From: Favolaschia claudopus
Taxonomy: Eukaryota; Basidiomycota; Agaricomycetes; Agaricales; Mycenaceae
Direction: 5' to 3'
Assembly (NCBI GenBank): GCA_037176885.1
Contig: JAWWNJ010000024.1
Span: 1,860,001-1,924,000, forward strand
DNA: 64,000 nucleotides
Position 1 is the first letter of the stretch. Each line of letters opens with the position of its first letter. Positions 1-9,274 of this stretch are shown here, one piece after another. The translations under genes were made by a program, and so were the position numbers. A model generated the notes under the pieces. It was not told where the DNA came from, made no database searches, and saw nothing but the letters and a program-made list of their open reading frames with translations.

Positions 1-1485
1 AGTATAGGCAATAATGAACACTTATAAGTGTTTTCGGGATCTAAGCGAGGATCCCGCTGTCTATCAACGGAAGCAAATCTCGCGGGACCACACCGGTCGC
101 GATAGCCGAGTTAGCCGAATGACTGTGGGAAACACTTTTGATAGCGCAAAGAGGGCGCAAAATAAGGACCAAGTGTTGAGTGGGGACACTCAATTTATGA
201 AAAGGGGAGATGATAGACCCGGTATTGGGCCAGGGCTGAATTTATTCATTTTCAGTTCAAGTGCTATTGTATTAAAAGAGTAATACATTAAATACCACGG
301 GAATACGCTCGTATGAGGACTGGTGTTTGCCTGAGCGGCCAGTTAAAGGATTATACACTAAGTGGGAGGTCTGGCACTGTCTACGACTGCGCTGGTATAG
401 CGTGGAAGTTATAATATTCCAGAACAGACCTATCACGATAGGTCTCTAACCATCCGGAATAGGATTGGGAGTCACCCTGTGTTCCGACCAAAGGCAGAAT
501 GAGTGGGATATAACTTGGGACTTATAAGAACCTGACGAAAGGCCAGAAGGAGTGTTTCCTGGAGGCAAGAGGCTTTCACGAATAATACTACAAACCAATT
601 GCGAGGGTTTGCGGAAGTAGAATATTCCTACAAAGGAACTACACGTCATGCCGAGTTGGCTGCCGCCGTATTACGATCACGGAGCAAGGTCCGAAGAGGG
701 ACAATGATACCAAGGGTATTACTGCCAAGTTGGGCAATATTGATTGGGCCGCTGCGGCCCACTGTCATAACATAATGATCGGGATAAGGACTTGGATTGA
801 ATGAACCTTTGATCTATTTCCTGTTCTGGCCACCAAGGATAGGGCGAGGGCATAGCGGGCCCTAGTTTCTCTCACATTATACCCGTTTGTCAACTGTTCG
901 GTCTCTTATTATTTATTAGTGAAAGGTATAAAAGGCATCGTTTCCTGTACTGGTACTCCAGTGGATTCCCTCCTCTAGCTGTGAGCGTCAAGCCAGTGTC
1001 GGCTTCGTGAACAACTAGACGTTGGACTCCATTCGAGATAAACTCCAGAAGCTTATTTGTTTCTTTGGTTTGTTTCGTCAATATATATTGTCTGTTGGAT
1101 CATCTCTTGAATTGTACGCGTGGAATATTGGAAATTTTGGGAACTTACACGTGGAATTATAAGAACTTTTGACCTACGGGACGCGTGAAACAGTTATCGG
1201 ACATCTTACGCTTGGAATATATTGGCTTAACAAGCAACTTAAACACCTAAACCTCTTGAGAAGAGTTACATCTCAAACCCTTGTTGAAACCCACACTTCC
1301 TGTGTCAACATAGGACTCGTATAGACGTTCTCTGTACAAAGTCAGCAATCGCGAAAGCTTAAGTTAGTATATTTTGAGTGTTAGAATAGTTGGATTGCCA
1401 CAGTCTATACTGGACTGGAACCCCGAACCTCGCACGTCGATCTCATAGTGGTTAGGATTATATTTAAGATTTGATTAGGGATTTA
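1..1485. other. Decayed repeat, no gene recognised
   Basis: No frame gives a recognisable protein and the only open frames are short. The text has the look of an old retroelement or LTR relic, AT-rich with scattered stops, but I found no paired LTR, primer-binding site or polyprotein motif. It is the host sequence into which the Tc1/mariner element starting at 1486 inserted; the sequence resumes at 5122. Confidence 0.4.
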
Positions 1486-1855
1486 CAGCTGTTTGCAAAG
1501 CTAATGGCACCTCCATCATTTTGTCAATAAAGAACAAACAAAGTACCTCATAAGCTGCTTCTTCCCTCCGCTCATCTTGACCTAAATTCTCGGCGGATCT
1601 TCTTGAAAATAGGCGCGTTCGAAAGCCCTTAAGACGCGCTTCCAGACGCTTACTATCTTGCCTTCCAACTTTCCAGAACTTTTTCCGCGCGAAAACGCGT
1701 CGTTGGCACGACAGCACGACTTTCGGGGCTTCGTTCTCGCCCAATACCGCGTCGATTGACCTGGGTCCAGGTGTGTTCTGACCGGATTTTGTCAGGCTAC
1801 ATTCTCTGATACATCTCCCCGCAGTTTCTGTCACGCAAACGGAGAATTCACGCGT
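1486..1855 (+). repeat. Left terminal inverted repeat (370 bp)
   Basis: Reverse complement of 4750-5119 with only a few mismatches, mostly near the inner end (around 1816-1850). Such long TIRs are unusual for Tc1/mariner, where 20-200 bp is common. A 119-aa open frame across it is a shadow, because the same frame recurs in the other repeat. Confidence 0.93.
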
Positions 1856-1914
1856 TTATTGCTATTTTCGTCAAATTTCACTTCTCTGGTGCGTGTTTGT
1901 ACCGCTCAGATTGA

Positions 1915-3022
1915 ATGTGGCCCTCAATGAGCATGAATATATTACTAGCTATAATGCCTAATCGTAGCATTAGCCGGGATGTCAAGATCGCCGCCATAAA
2001 CCTCTACGAACAAAATATTCTAACGCTCAAACAAATCCTGGATTGTGTTGGTTTTTCTCGACGCACTTTCTTCCGTGTTCTTCGTCTTTGGCGTACCACA
2101 GGAGACGTTGTTAAGCCTCGTGAACGTCATGGTCGCTATCGCATTCTCCATCACGACGACATCCACTACCTCCTAGAACTGGTCCGCAATAATCCAGACT
2201 ATTTTCTTGACGAACTTCTAGATCTCTTGGAGGAAAATCGCTTCATTTCTGTTCATTATACCACCATCCATCGTGAACTCGAATGCGCTGGCATGTCCCT
2301 CAAAATTCTCAAGGAAATCGCCGAAGAACGGAACGAACCCGCTAGAAATGATTTTGTTCGCGAAATTTCAGCCTATCCCCCAGACTACCTCGGATTCCTC
2401 GACGAGACTTCAAAGAACGACAAAACTCCAGGCCGGCGTTGTGGACGGGCTCGAAAGGGTCGACGTGCTACGAAGCGCCGAAAGGCTGTTCGTGGACGAC
2501 GGCTCACGGCAACCGGCCTTCTGACGACGCAGGGAATGGTCACTAGCACGGTGGTCGAGGGCTCGATGCATCATGATCAGTTCCTCAAATTCTTGGAGGA
2601 AGACATTGTGAGTACCTTCTCCGTCATCTACTTCTGCTGATGTGTCTCGATACAGATGCCTTTGTGCTCGCCATATCCAGGACCGCTTAGTGTGCTAGTG
2701 ATGGACAATGCTAAGATACATCACGGGGCAGACGTCCGGGACCTCTGCGACGAATACGGTGAGAGTCTTGCAATGTTCATGCAACAAATGCTGACCGGTC
2801 ACAGGTGTACGCCTCATCTATCTTCCCCCATACTCTCCGGACTTCAATCCTATCGAGGAAGCCTTTGCACAGATCAAGGCATGGATTCGACGAAACAAAG
2901 ACATATTTTCTTACGGACCTGACGATGAACCACACGGATTGATATACGATATGCTCGAGGCAATGAATATTGTTACAGAATGTGACGCGCTCGGATACTT
3001 CATTCACGCAGGCTATTTCTAA
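1915..3022 (+). CDS. Tc1/mariner (DD34E) transposase
   Basis: Cut-and-paste transposase of the surrounding element. Spliced model join(1915..2607, 2656..2758, 2805..3022) gives 337 aa with both introns (48 and 46 nt) GT-AG. The N-terminal part (about residues 15-125) carries helix-turn-helix segments for TIR binding, including SISRDVKIAAINLYEQN and a second HTH. The DDE nuclease shows Asp163 in FLDE, Asp248 in VMDN and Glu283 in NPIE, giving a 34-residue D-to-E gap; PPYSPDFNPIE is the classic Tc1/IS630 signature. A basic patch around residues 172-198 is Arg/Lys-rich and could act in DNA binding or nuclear import. The start could also be an in-frame ATG at 1927, 1933 or 1954. No inactivating change is seen. 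Confidence 0.93.
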
Positions 3023-3075
3023 GTTCTAGTACACGCTGGCTTGGAGCTACAAATGCAATTTACACGTGTCCATCT

Positions 3076-4664
3076 TCACATTGGCTTCGACCACTTCTCA
3101 ATCGCCGCTTTCAACTCTGCAACCTCTCCCCACACAAACCCCATGTCCTTCAGCTGAGCCATTTCAACAAATTTGAATGCGGTTGTTTTCTTGAATTTGT
3201 TTTGTTCAAAACGGAGCGTAACATCGTCGTCAAGGTCATAGAGAGCGCAAAATTGTGGGATCGACATTTCATCGCCAGGAATACGGCCGGAGGGAATAAG
3301 CATAGGAGCAACTGAAGGAGCAGCAGGTTGGAGAGGAGCGGCAAGCACAGGTGTGGGTGCGGGAGGACGTAGCACATTCAGAAGCTCGGCAGGAAAGTTG
3401 AAGTTGACTTGAGGTGCCTGCGGCACATTTTTAGCTTGGAGATCGAGACGGCGCTGGACAAGGGGTGAGCGAGCAGCGGGCACAGCGTCTTGAGTATAAA
3501 GTGAATCAAAGATATCATTGTTCGGAGGATTGTTCTTGTCGGCAAATTGCGGGCCCTTGAGCTAACAAACAAATCAATTTGACAAATATAGATCAGCGAG
3601 AGATATGAACTTACGATAGCGGCGGCCCATGACTTGAAATGCGGATGCGACAACGGATAATGATTGGGGTATTTCTCGCTGAAGAAACAGTGCGCGCTGC
3701 CGCAACCACCTCCCGGAGTCTCGCACTTCCACTGCTCACGCAACTCTCCGATCTTATCGTCCATTGCCTGATTTGCAGGGAGGATTTCCCGAGGCTGACA
3801 ATTCTCAGTCGTGGCAAAGATAATTGTAGAATATAACTCCTCACCTTCATTTTCTTAGCGGTCGTTGATTTGGGCGGCTGCGCCTCTGCAAGCTCCGCTT
3901 CTGTCTATATTGGCGCAAGAATCAGCTCACGAGGCGAAAAAGAGAACAGTAGCCTACGAGTTTTGGCTGAATCAGGATTCTCGCAGCCGGAGATGCCTTG
4001 ATTTGGAGTGCAGTGCTAACGAGGTGCTCGTATTGGGTAGCGTTTTGAAGTGTCATTGGATCTTTGACGTGTCGAGGGATGGTGAAGGTGACATCATAGT
4101 TAGAAAGGTTTACAGCTTCGAGTTCGAGCATGGTGCGCAAGATCGTACGGATTTGAGCTTTACAGGCAGGCCAGTCGGCATCACTCATTAGCTTGAAGAA
4201 GTCAGACATCGGGGGGCCTCGAGAGCTCTTGGGTTTTTTCAGCTGGGCGGCGGTGAACATTGAGACAGTGTAAACGACTTCGCGTGACTCGGGCTCGAGA
4301 TCTAATTCGAAACAAGGATCAGACGGCAAAGAATCATGGAGAAAAATGTGAATAATGCACCTGGAGGCTCGCTAGCGGCACGACTAGGACGTTTACGCTT
4401 AGCGGGAACTACGACAGGCCCATCATCCTCCTCTTCCTCATCACCATCTTCTTCTTCTTCATCCTCGCTTGAATCTTCGTCATCCTGATGAAATAAAGGA
4501 TCATAGAAGGGTTCGTCATCTTCCTCCTGGTCCGATGGGCCGACAAGCGTGAGGTCCATGTCCTCATCTTCAGAGAAAGCTTCTTCTGCGGCAATTTTCG
4601 AGATATTTGCCGATATACCTTGCGCAGCGGCGCGGGTCGAGGTAGGCATGATATCTGAGAGCAT
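3076..4664 (-). CDS. Cargo gene of the mariner element: acidic protein with Cys/His cluster and SAM-like C-terminus
   Basis: Spliced model complement(join(3076..3561, 3615..3767, 3845..3904, 3958..4301, 4361..4664)) closes at 448 aa; the four introns are 53, 77, 53 and 59 nt, all GT-AG. Residues 20-80 are strongly acidic, followed by a basic KRKRPSR that may be a nuclear localisation signal. A Cys/His cluster (Cys251, Cys258, Cys263, His272, His277, His279) could bind zinc. A Pro/Ala-rich linker precedes a helical C-terminus (about 390-448) whose pattern resembles a SAM domain. I do not recognise the family. The gene lies wholly between the TIRs and converges on the transposase, so it moves with the element; a role in target choice, regulation or protein interaction is conceivable but unproven. 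Start could be Met1 or Met6. Confidence 0.8.
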
Positions 4665-4749
4665 ATTTGTATCGAGTTAGCTCAGATTGCGCTCACAATT
4701 GGCATAAACACGCACCAAAAACGCGAATTATGACCAAAATACCAAAAAG

Positions 4750-5119
4750 ACGCGTGGATCGTCCGTTTTCGCGACAGAAACTGCGGAGAAAGGTGTCAGA
4801 GAATGTAGCCTGACAAAATCCGGTCAGAACACACCTGGACCCAGGTCAATCGACGCGGTATTGGGCGAGAACGAAGCCCCGAAAGTCGTGCTGTCGTGCC
4901 AACGACGCGTTTTCGCGCGGAAAAAGTTCTGGAAAGTTGGAAGGCAAGATAGTAAGCGTCTGGAAGCGCGTCTTAAGGGCTTTCGAACGCGCCTATTTTC
5001 AAGAAGATCCGCCGAGAATTTAGGTCAAGATGAGCGGAGGGAAGAAGCAGCTTATGAGGTACTTTGTTTGTTCTTTATTGACAAAATGATGGAGGTGCCA
5101 TTAGCTTTGCAAACAGCTG
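4750..5119 (-). repeat. Right terminal inverted repeat (370 bp)
   Basis: Mirror copy of 1486-1855; ends in CAGCTG followed by the TA duplication at 5120-5121. The open frame from 4861 is the same shadow as in the left repeat. Confidence 0.93.
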
Positions 5120-5171
5120 TAATTCCTTTCATTTCTTGGGTGTTTTCCATAGTTGCCCTATAGTCAGCGTT

Positions 5172-6616
5172 TCACCGCTCCAGAGAATCCACTGCCTGAC
5201 GACTCACAGATTCATCGTCTGATGGATTTGCCCGTTCCAGCCCTCGGATCGCCTTCTCCGCATCCACCAGCGCCTTCGCTTCCCGAATATAGCTGCCCCT
5301 TGCAATATGAGCTGCAATATGGGGGTCATCAGTCTGATACAGCCCACCCAGGGTGCTCGCTGTCAAGTCAGCAGCGGCGGCATCGTAAGAAGCCCGCACC
5401 GAGCCGCTACCGCGGACTACGAATAGTGTTGTAGTGGGGAAGGGCGCGGAGGGAGGGGGGGACAATGTACTGGTGGAAGAAGGGATTGGGAGGGGAGGGG
5501 AGGGGGATGAGTGTGCTCCCCGGCATCACAGCATCTGTGCCATGCCGCCTCCAGCAGCTCCCAGGACTGGTATTTGACACAGTGGTCCCCTGGAAGACTC
5601 TGGACACCGGGCCTGTAAAAAAAAGGTTAGCCTAAATATTGCTGGCAAGGCATCCACCACGCACCAAGAGGAGTAAACCCCCTGTTTTTCCCCCGCAGCA
5701 GGGCCAGTCAGCAGGTAATAGATCTGGAGTTCATCCAAGTTGACGCCAGGTTCGAGGTGCAGAGGAGGCGAGCAGCGCGAGTTGTTCGTCATCGAGGTGG
5801 GAAGCAAAAGGAAAAATGTCACATGTGACGGGTGACTGTAAAGGTCACGAAGTGTATTTTCGACAATCAAAGTCCATTTGCCACTCCTGCCACTGTCTGC
5901 CACCCCTGCCACCGAATGCAAAAAGACTAATGAATATTGCTCTTTAATCAAAGTACTGGTATGATCCGTCTGAAAACTGAATACGATACTCACCGGGAGC
6001 CGGGTTCCACATGGCATGCATCACCCGCTCCCTAAAAGCATCCTCGGCCCCTGCTTTCATCAACTCATACTCCACCTTATAGTCCCGCGCCGTCTCCCTC
6101 TGTTCTTGCTTTCTATTCGCCTCCTTCCTACCGTGCTTAACCTCTGCAGCTTCAGCCCTCTTCTCTCGTTTCTTGAAAGCCAGGAGCTTTTGGTTTCTAG
6201 AATTGAGATGAGCGGTGGCAGGAGTGGCAGAGTAAATATACGAGCTTGGCGTTGTAGGTTCTCGAAGCCTCCTTGCACTTTTCTTGATATTCGGCAGCGG
6301 AGGAGGGATTGCTCTTCTTTTGGAGCCTATATCTTGATTGAAAGGTGGCTATTGGCTGTAGCAACCCCGAAAGTTACAAGAGCACATACCTGGCAGCCCG
6401 AAGTCGGCTTTTTTCAGCCAGCTTGGCTCGATTCCTATTCCAAAAGTCTATGAGGGAGTGTGGGGGATGCCTCCGACCTCACTTTTCAAGGTAGCGAGCA
6501 CACGCAAGAGCTCTGGCTTCAGGAGAACGAGAAGGCGTCACTGCCTTTGCTGTTGACTGTGACGGCTCAGTAGGCCTGGAAAAGAAAGATTTGAGGCCCA
6601 GGAGAGCTTGAGACAT
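5172..6616 (-). CDS. Coiled-coil protein with RNase H1 N-terminal-like (viroplasmin-type) domain, frame-broken near 3' end
   Basis: From an ATG at 6616 a Lys/Arg/Glu-rich, probably coiled-coil N-terminus can be spliced (exons ending near 5997). It is followed by a segment reading IYYLLTG...GVYSSWPGVQ...VKYQSWELLEAAW that matches the RNase H1 N-terminal/viroplasmin hybrid-binding fold (YxVxxG...GxYxSW). The intron within YSSW runs 5612 region to about 5660 and uses GT-AG. Downstream, LFVVRGSGSVRASYDAAAAD continues in another frame after a run of seven G (+ strand about 5455-5461), so either a frameshift, an unrecognised intron or an assembly slip is present. Introns hold copies of the GTGGCA doublet. 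Exon joining between about 5770 and 5997 is unresolved. Function unknown; the RNase H catalytic domain itself is not seen. Confidence 0.5.
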
Positions 6617-7030
6617 TCAAGAGAGGATTTACAAAGAGTTTGGAGCCATGAATAGCAAAATAGGAAACGAGATGGTGGTGAGGAAAGAAAAGAGGTCAAG
6701 TATATATATACAAACAGACACTAATTAGTGCAACTTCATGTCGAGACACATTTCTTGACACACAGCAATCCTAAATTCACAACAAATAATCCTGTAAGAT
6801 ATTTACTGAATACAAAATGAACTGTCAACTCAGAATCTGAATGAAAGGTTTGTAGGAGGCAGCATACGCGATATCGAGGTGGGACGAGTACGCGATCATG
6901 CCGGGAAGAGTACGCGACCAACTCTTTTTTGTGCAAAGTACCTCGGTGGCAAGGGTGGCAGTCGGTGGCAGAGGTGGCAGGACGCGGTGGCAGTCATGGC
7001 AAATTGGCGAAAATCCTTCCATTTCTACCT
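6617..7030. other. Intergenic spacer with GTGGCA doublets
   Basis: No gene is supported. It separates two minus-strand genes. It holds two strict copies of GTGGCANNNGTGGCA (6946-6960 and 6965-6979) and one relaxed copy (6987-7001), i.e. five GTGGCA and one ATGGCA within 56 bp, just past the 3' end of the dioxygenase gene. Confidence 0.7.
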
Positions 7031-8580
7031 CTACGCTACGATAGCGGCTTCTAAGTCACTAATAGATGAGAATAACCCTGCCCCCACCATTGCCCGTTCC
7101 AATCCCAACAGTCTTTCCTCCTCTACCTCCGCTGCTGTCAAAGACTCAAAGTAATCTGTCTCAGACTTGAAACCCCGCTCAACCCAACGAAACAGCCCGC
7201 CCGCAGTGTACTGCGTGAAGGAGTACCGACTCTCCCCTGCTGAGATGAGGGTATTGGAGTGGAAGAGGGCGGCGCTGGGAATTAAGATGGTAGAGCCCGG
7301 TGGGAACTCCAAAACCAGCTTGCACTCCCACAAGACCAAATGTCCGCCCTTGGTATAGTCGAAATTACCAAGGGCAGTGATTGCGCACCAGCCAAAGGCT
7401 AGGTTTGCAAAATCTCGATGGCCGAGAGTGTATGTACGTGGACCCAGATTGAAGGTACATGCGGACCAGATGCTATTGAGGAATGGTCGGTGAAGGTGGG
7501 GGTATTGGTGGTAAAAGTCAGACATATAATCTACATAGAAGTCAAAAACGTCGGGGGCCCAGTTAGCAAACAGGCCTAGTTGAGGTCAGCCGAAGGGAAT
7601 AGAACTTTCATAAGGCAGCAGAGGACATACCTGTTGCAAATCCAGCCAAACAGATGAACGCCAGGTTGCTAATGAGAGCAAGGAAGATGGCAGCGTTAAC
7701 TACCCCGTTAGCCACGGTGCTGGGTTCTATTCTACCGTTGCCATGCGTCTGCCCACCGGTAAGCTGGTGATAGTTACCCCGCCGATGGTGCTCGGAGCCC
7801 TCCGCAGCCGACATCTGCGTCCGAGCTTGCTCCAGTGCTGCCGCCGCAGGATCATGCACCTCTTCCATGAATTTCGGGTCATTCTGGGGCACACCCCCGT
7901 GAACCCCATAGATCTTCGTGTCCATGTCCACAATGGGACGAGCACAGCCGCTAATGGGAATATGAGACTGATATAAACAGGGAAAAGCTCAACTAAACGC
8001 ACCTAGGATGAGCCTTTACAACTTTAAACCCGGCATATCTTGGTGTTGGTCCCACGAAATCAGCCAAGCAGTGCACGCCTTCACCCAGGGAGTTCTTAGG
8101 GACCCCAATCCAGCCCGTGGTGGCGATACGCGCCTTCATCAGATGGAACTTTGTCTGAATTGAGGCCTTCAGCCCACCCGCGAGATGTCGGCGGATGTGA
8201 GCAGGTCGGTTGTCCTCGATGGCATCTTTTGAAGACCTGGTGATTGCCCTTTGCTGCCTACGCTGTTCTCGGTAGCGTCATTTGTCGCGGGAGGTAGCGG
8301 TGGCAGCGGTGGCAGGGGTGGCAGAGGGGACTTGTATGTTTTGGAGAACCAAGGGCGTGGCAGGGGTGGCAGAAGGGGCAAGAAAGACGGGTGGAGGAGG
8401 GATGGGCGGTGGTGCGGCGTCGGCTTGGCTGAGATCTTCGTCTTGCTCTTGCACAGCAGCCGCAGCTGCGACGGCGTCAACGATGGAGAAGTGAGGGACG
8501 TCGATTTGGGCCCATCCAGAGTAGGGCCGGCCAGAGCGTGTCTAAACGTGTTTAGAGGACATGTAGGGGTTTAGAAAGAC
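7031..8580 (-). CDS. TET/JBP-like 2-oxoglutarate/Fe(II) dioxygenase, 5' end unresolved
   Basis: Three 3' exons splice cleanly: 8003 upward, 7631-7950 and 7031-7575 (introns 52 and 55 nt). The last exon has the double-stranded beta-helix signature expected of fungal TET/JBP-type nucleic-acid oxygenases: HRD (iron ligands His and Asp), FGWCAITALGNFD, GGHLVLWE, PPGSTILIPSA, a distal His in HSN and Arg in GESRYSFTQY. Members oxidise 5-methylpyrimidines in DNA; the assignment is by motif recognition only. Upstream, a basic stretch (RYREQRRQQRA) is in frame with a Pro/Ala segment containing two SATPAT repeats, but an in-frame TGA at 8277-8279 separates them, so an intron or a real nonsense change lies there and the start codon is not placed. 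The ATPAT repeats are translated GTGGCA doublets. It diverges from the charged-protein gene at 9275. Confidence 0.62.
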
Positions 8581-8695
8581 ATGCTGCGTACCTGGCGAAA
8601 GGAAAGCACGTCGAGGGAAGAAAAGACACCTGGGAAATAGTCAGTATGTGAAGAGTGGCACAAAGGAAATTAATGCAAATAATTTAAAAAAATGA

Positions 8696-8750
8696 GGGTT
8701 AAGGGATGACAGGGTACCCCTGCAGGAGTTCCACCGTCATCCCTTAACCC
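8696..8750. promoter_or_regulatory. Perfect 15-bp-arm hairpin in the divergent intergenic region
   Basis: Arms GGGTTAAGGGATGAC (8696-8710) and GTCATCCCTTAACCC (8736-8750) enclose a 25-nt loop that contains AGGGTACCCCT, close to the palindromes of the 13.3-kb array. A second palindrome, CCCGTGCACGGG, lies at 8793-8804. The region sits between the minus-strand dioxygenase gene and the plus-strand charged-protein gene, so a shared operator or a recognition site of an element-encoded protein is possible. Structure is seen; function is inferred. Confidence 0.55.
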
Positions 8751-8804
8751 ATCCGCCTCCGCGTTGCTACGTCGACACGGCTCGAGAGGGTTCCCGTGCA
8801 CGGG

Positions 8805-9274
8805 TGCCACCCCAGAGCCACACCCCAGTAAGAACGGGGAGACAGATCGAAGAGGAGGAGAAGGGAGAGGTAAATGTAGTACATTTGCCTACCCACCTTT
8901 CAAATTGACCATTGAGGAAGCGAGATGCTTGCTGGGAGGTGGAAGAGGGAGAGAGAGAGAGAGACGCGTTTGTTTGTTGACAAACGCGCACGTGATCGTG
9001 ACAGTCACACTGTCACCATCAATTCGGACTTCGTCGTTTTTCGTCTCGTCCACCACCACCCTTGCCACCACCCTTGCCACCACAACACCTCTTGTACTCA
9101 GGTCCGGCCACCAAGGCCGTTGTATGGCAGTAAGTATTCTCTTCAATCATATTCCTTTACAGTACTCATGGACAGCTACAGAAAGTGAAAAATCGACATA
9201 CCATCTTCAGCAACCCCAACAACCCCTACACCGAAGTCGGCGCCCCAGCAGCGGAGCCAATCGACATATTCACG
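8805..9274. other. 5' region of the charged-protein gene
   Basis: No separate gene supported. Contains a GA microsatellite at about 8949-8966 and two TTGCCACCACCC units near 9060-9085, a 12-bp-period variant of the GTGGCA motif. Probably promoter and 5' UTR of the gene starting at 9275. Confidence 0.5.

Larger units (their letters stand above)
1486..5119. mobile_element. Tc1/mariner-superfamily transposon with 370-bp TIRs and a cargo gene
   Basis: A complete 3.6-kb DNA transposon. Both ends read CAGCTGTTTGCAAAGC inward and each is flanked by the dinucleotide TA (1484-1485 and 5120-5121), the target-site duplication of Tc1/mariner/IS630 elements. The element holds a spliced DD34E transposase (+ strand) and a second five-exon gene (- strand) in tail-to-tail arrangement. 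Both reading frames are intact by hand splicing and the two TIRs are nearly identical, so the element looks recent and may be autonomous. Confidence 0.93.

Noticed and set aside
1475..1834. 119-aa minus-strand frame, repeated at 4861-5163 on the plus strand
   Set aside because: It lies in the terminal inverted repeats of the mariner element; the same peptide appears twice only because the repeat does.
8950..9085. TTGCCACCACCC units as members of the doublet family
   Set aside because: Half-site spacing is 12 rather than 9 bp, so they were not counted among the strict copies.
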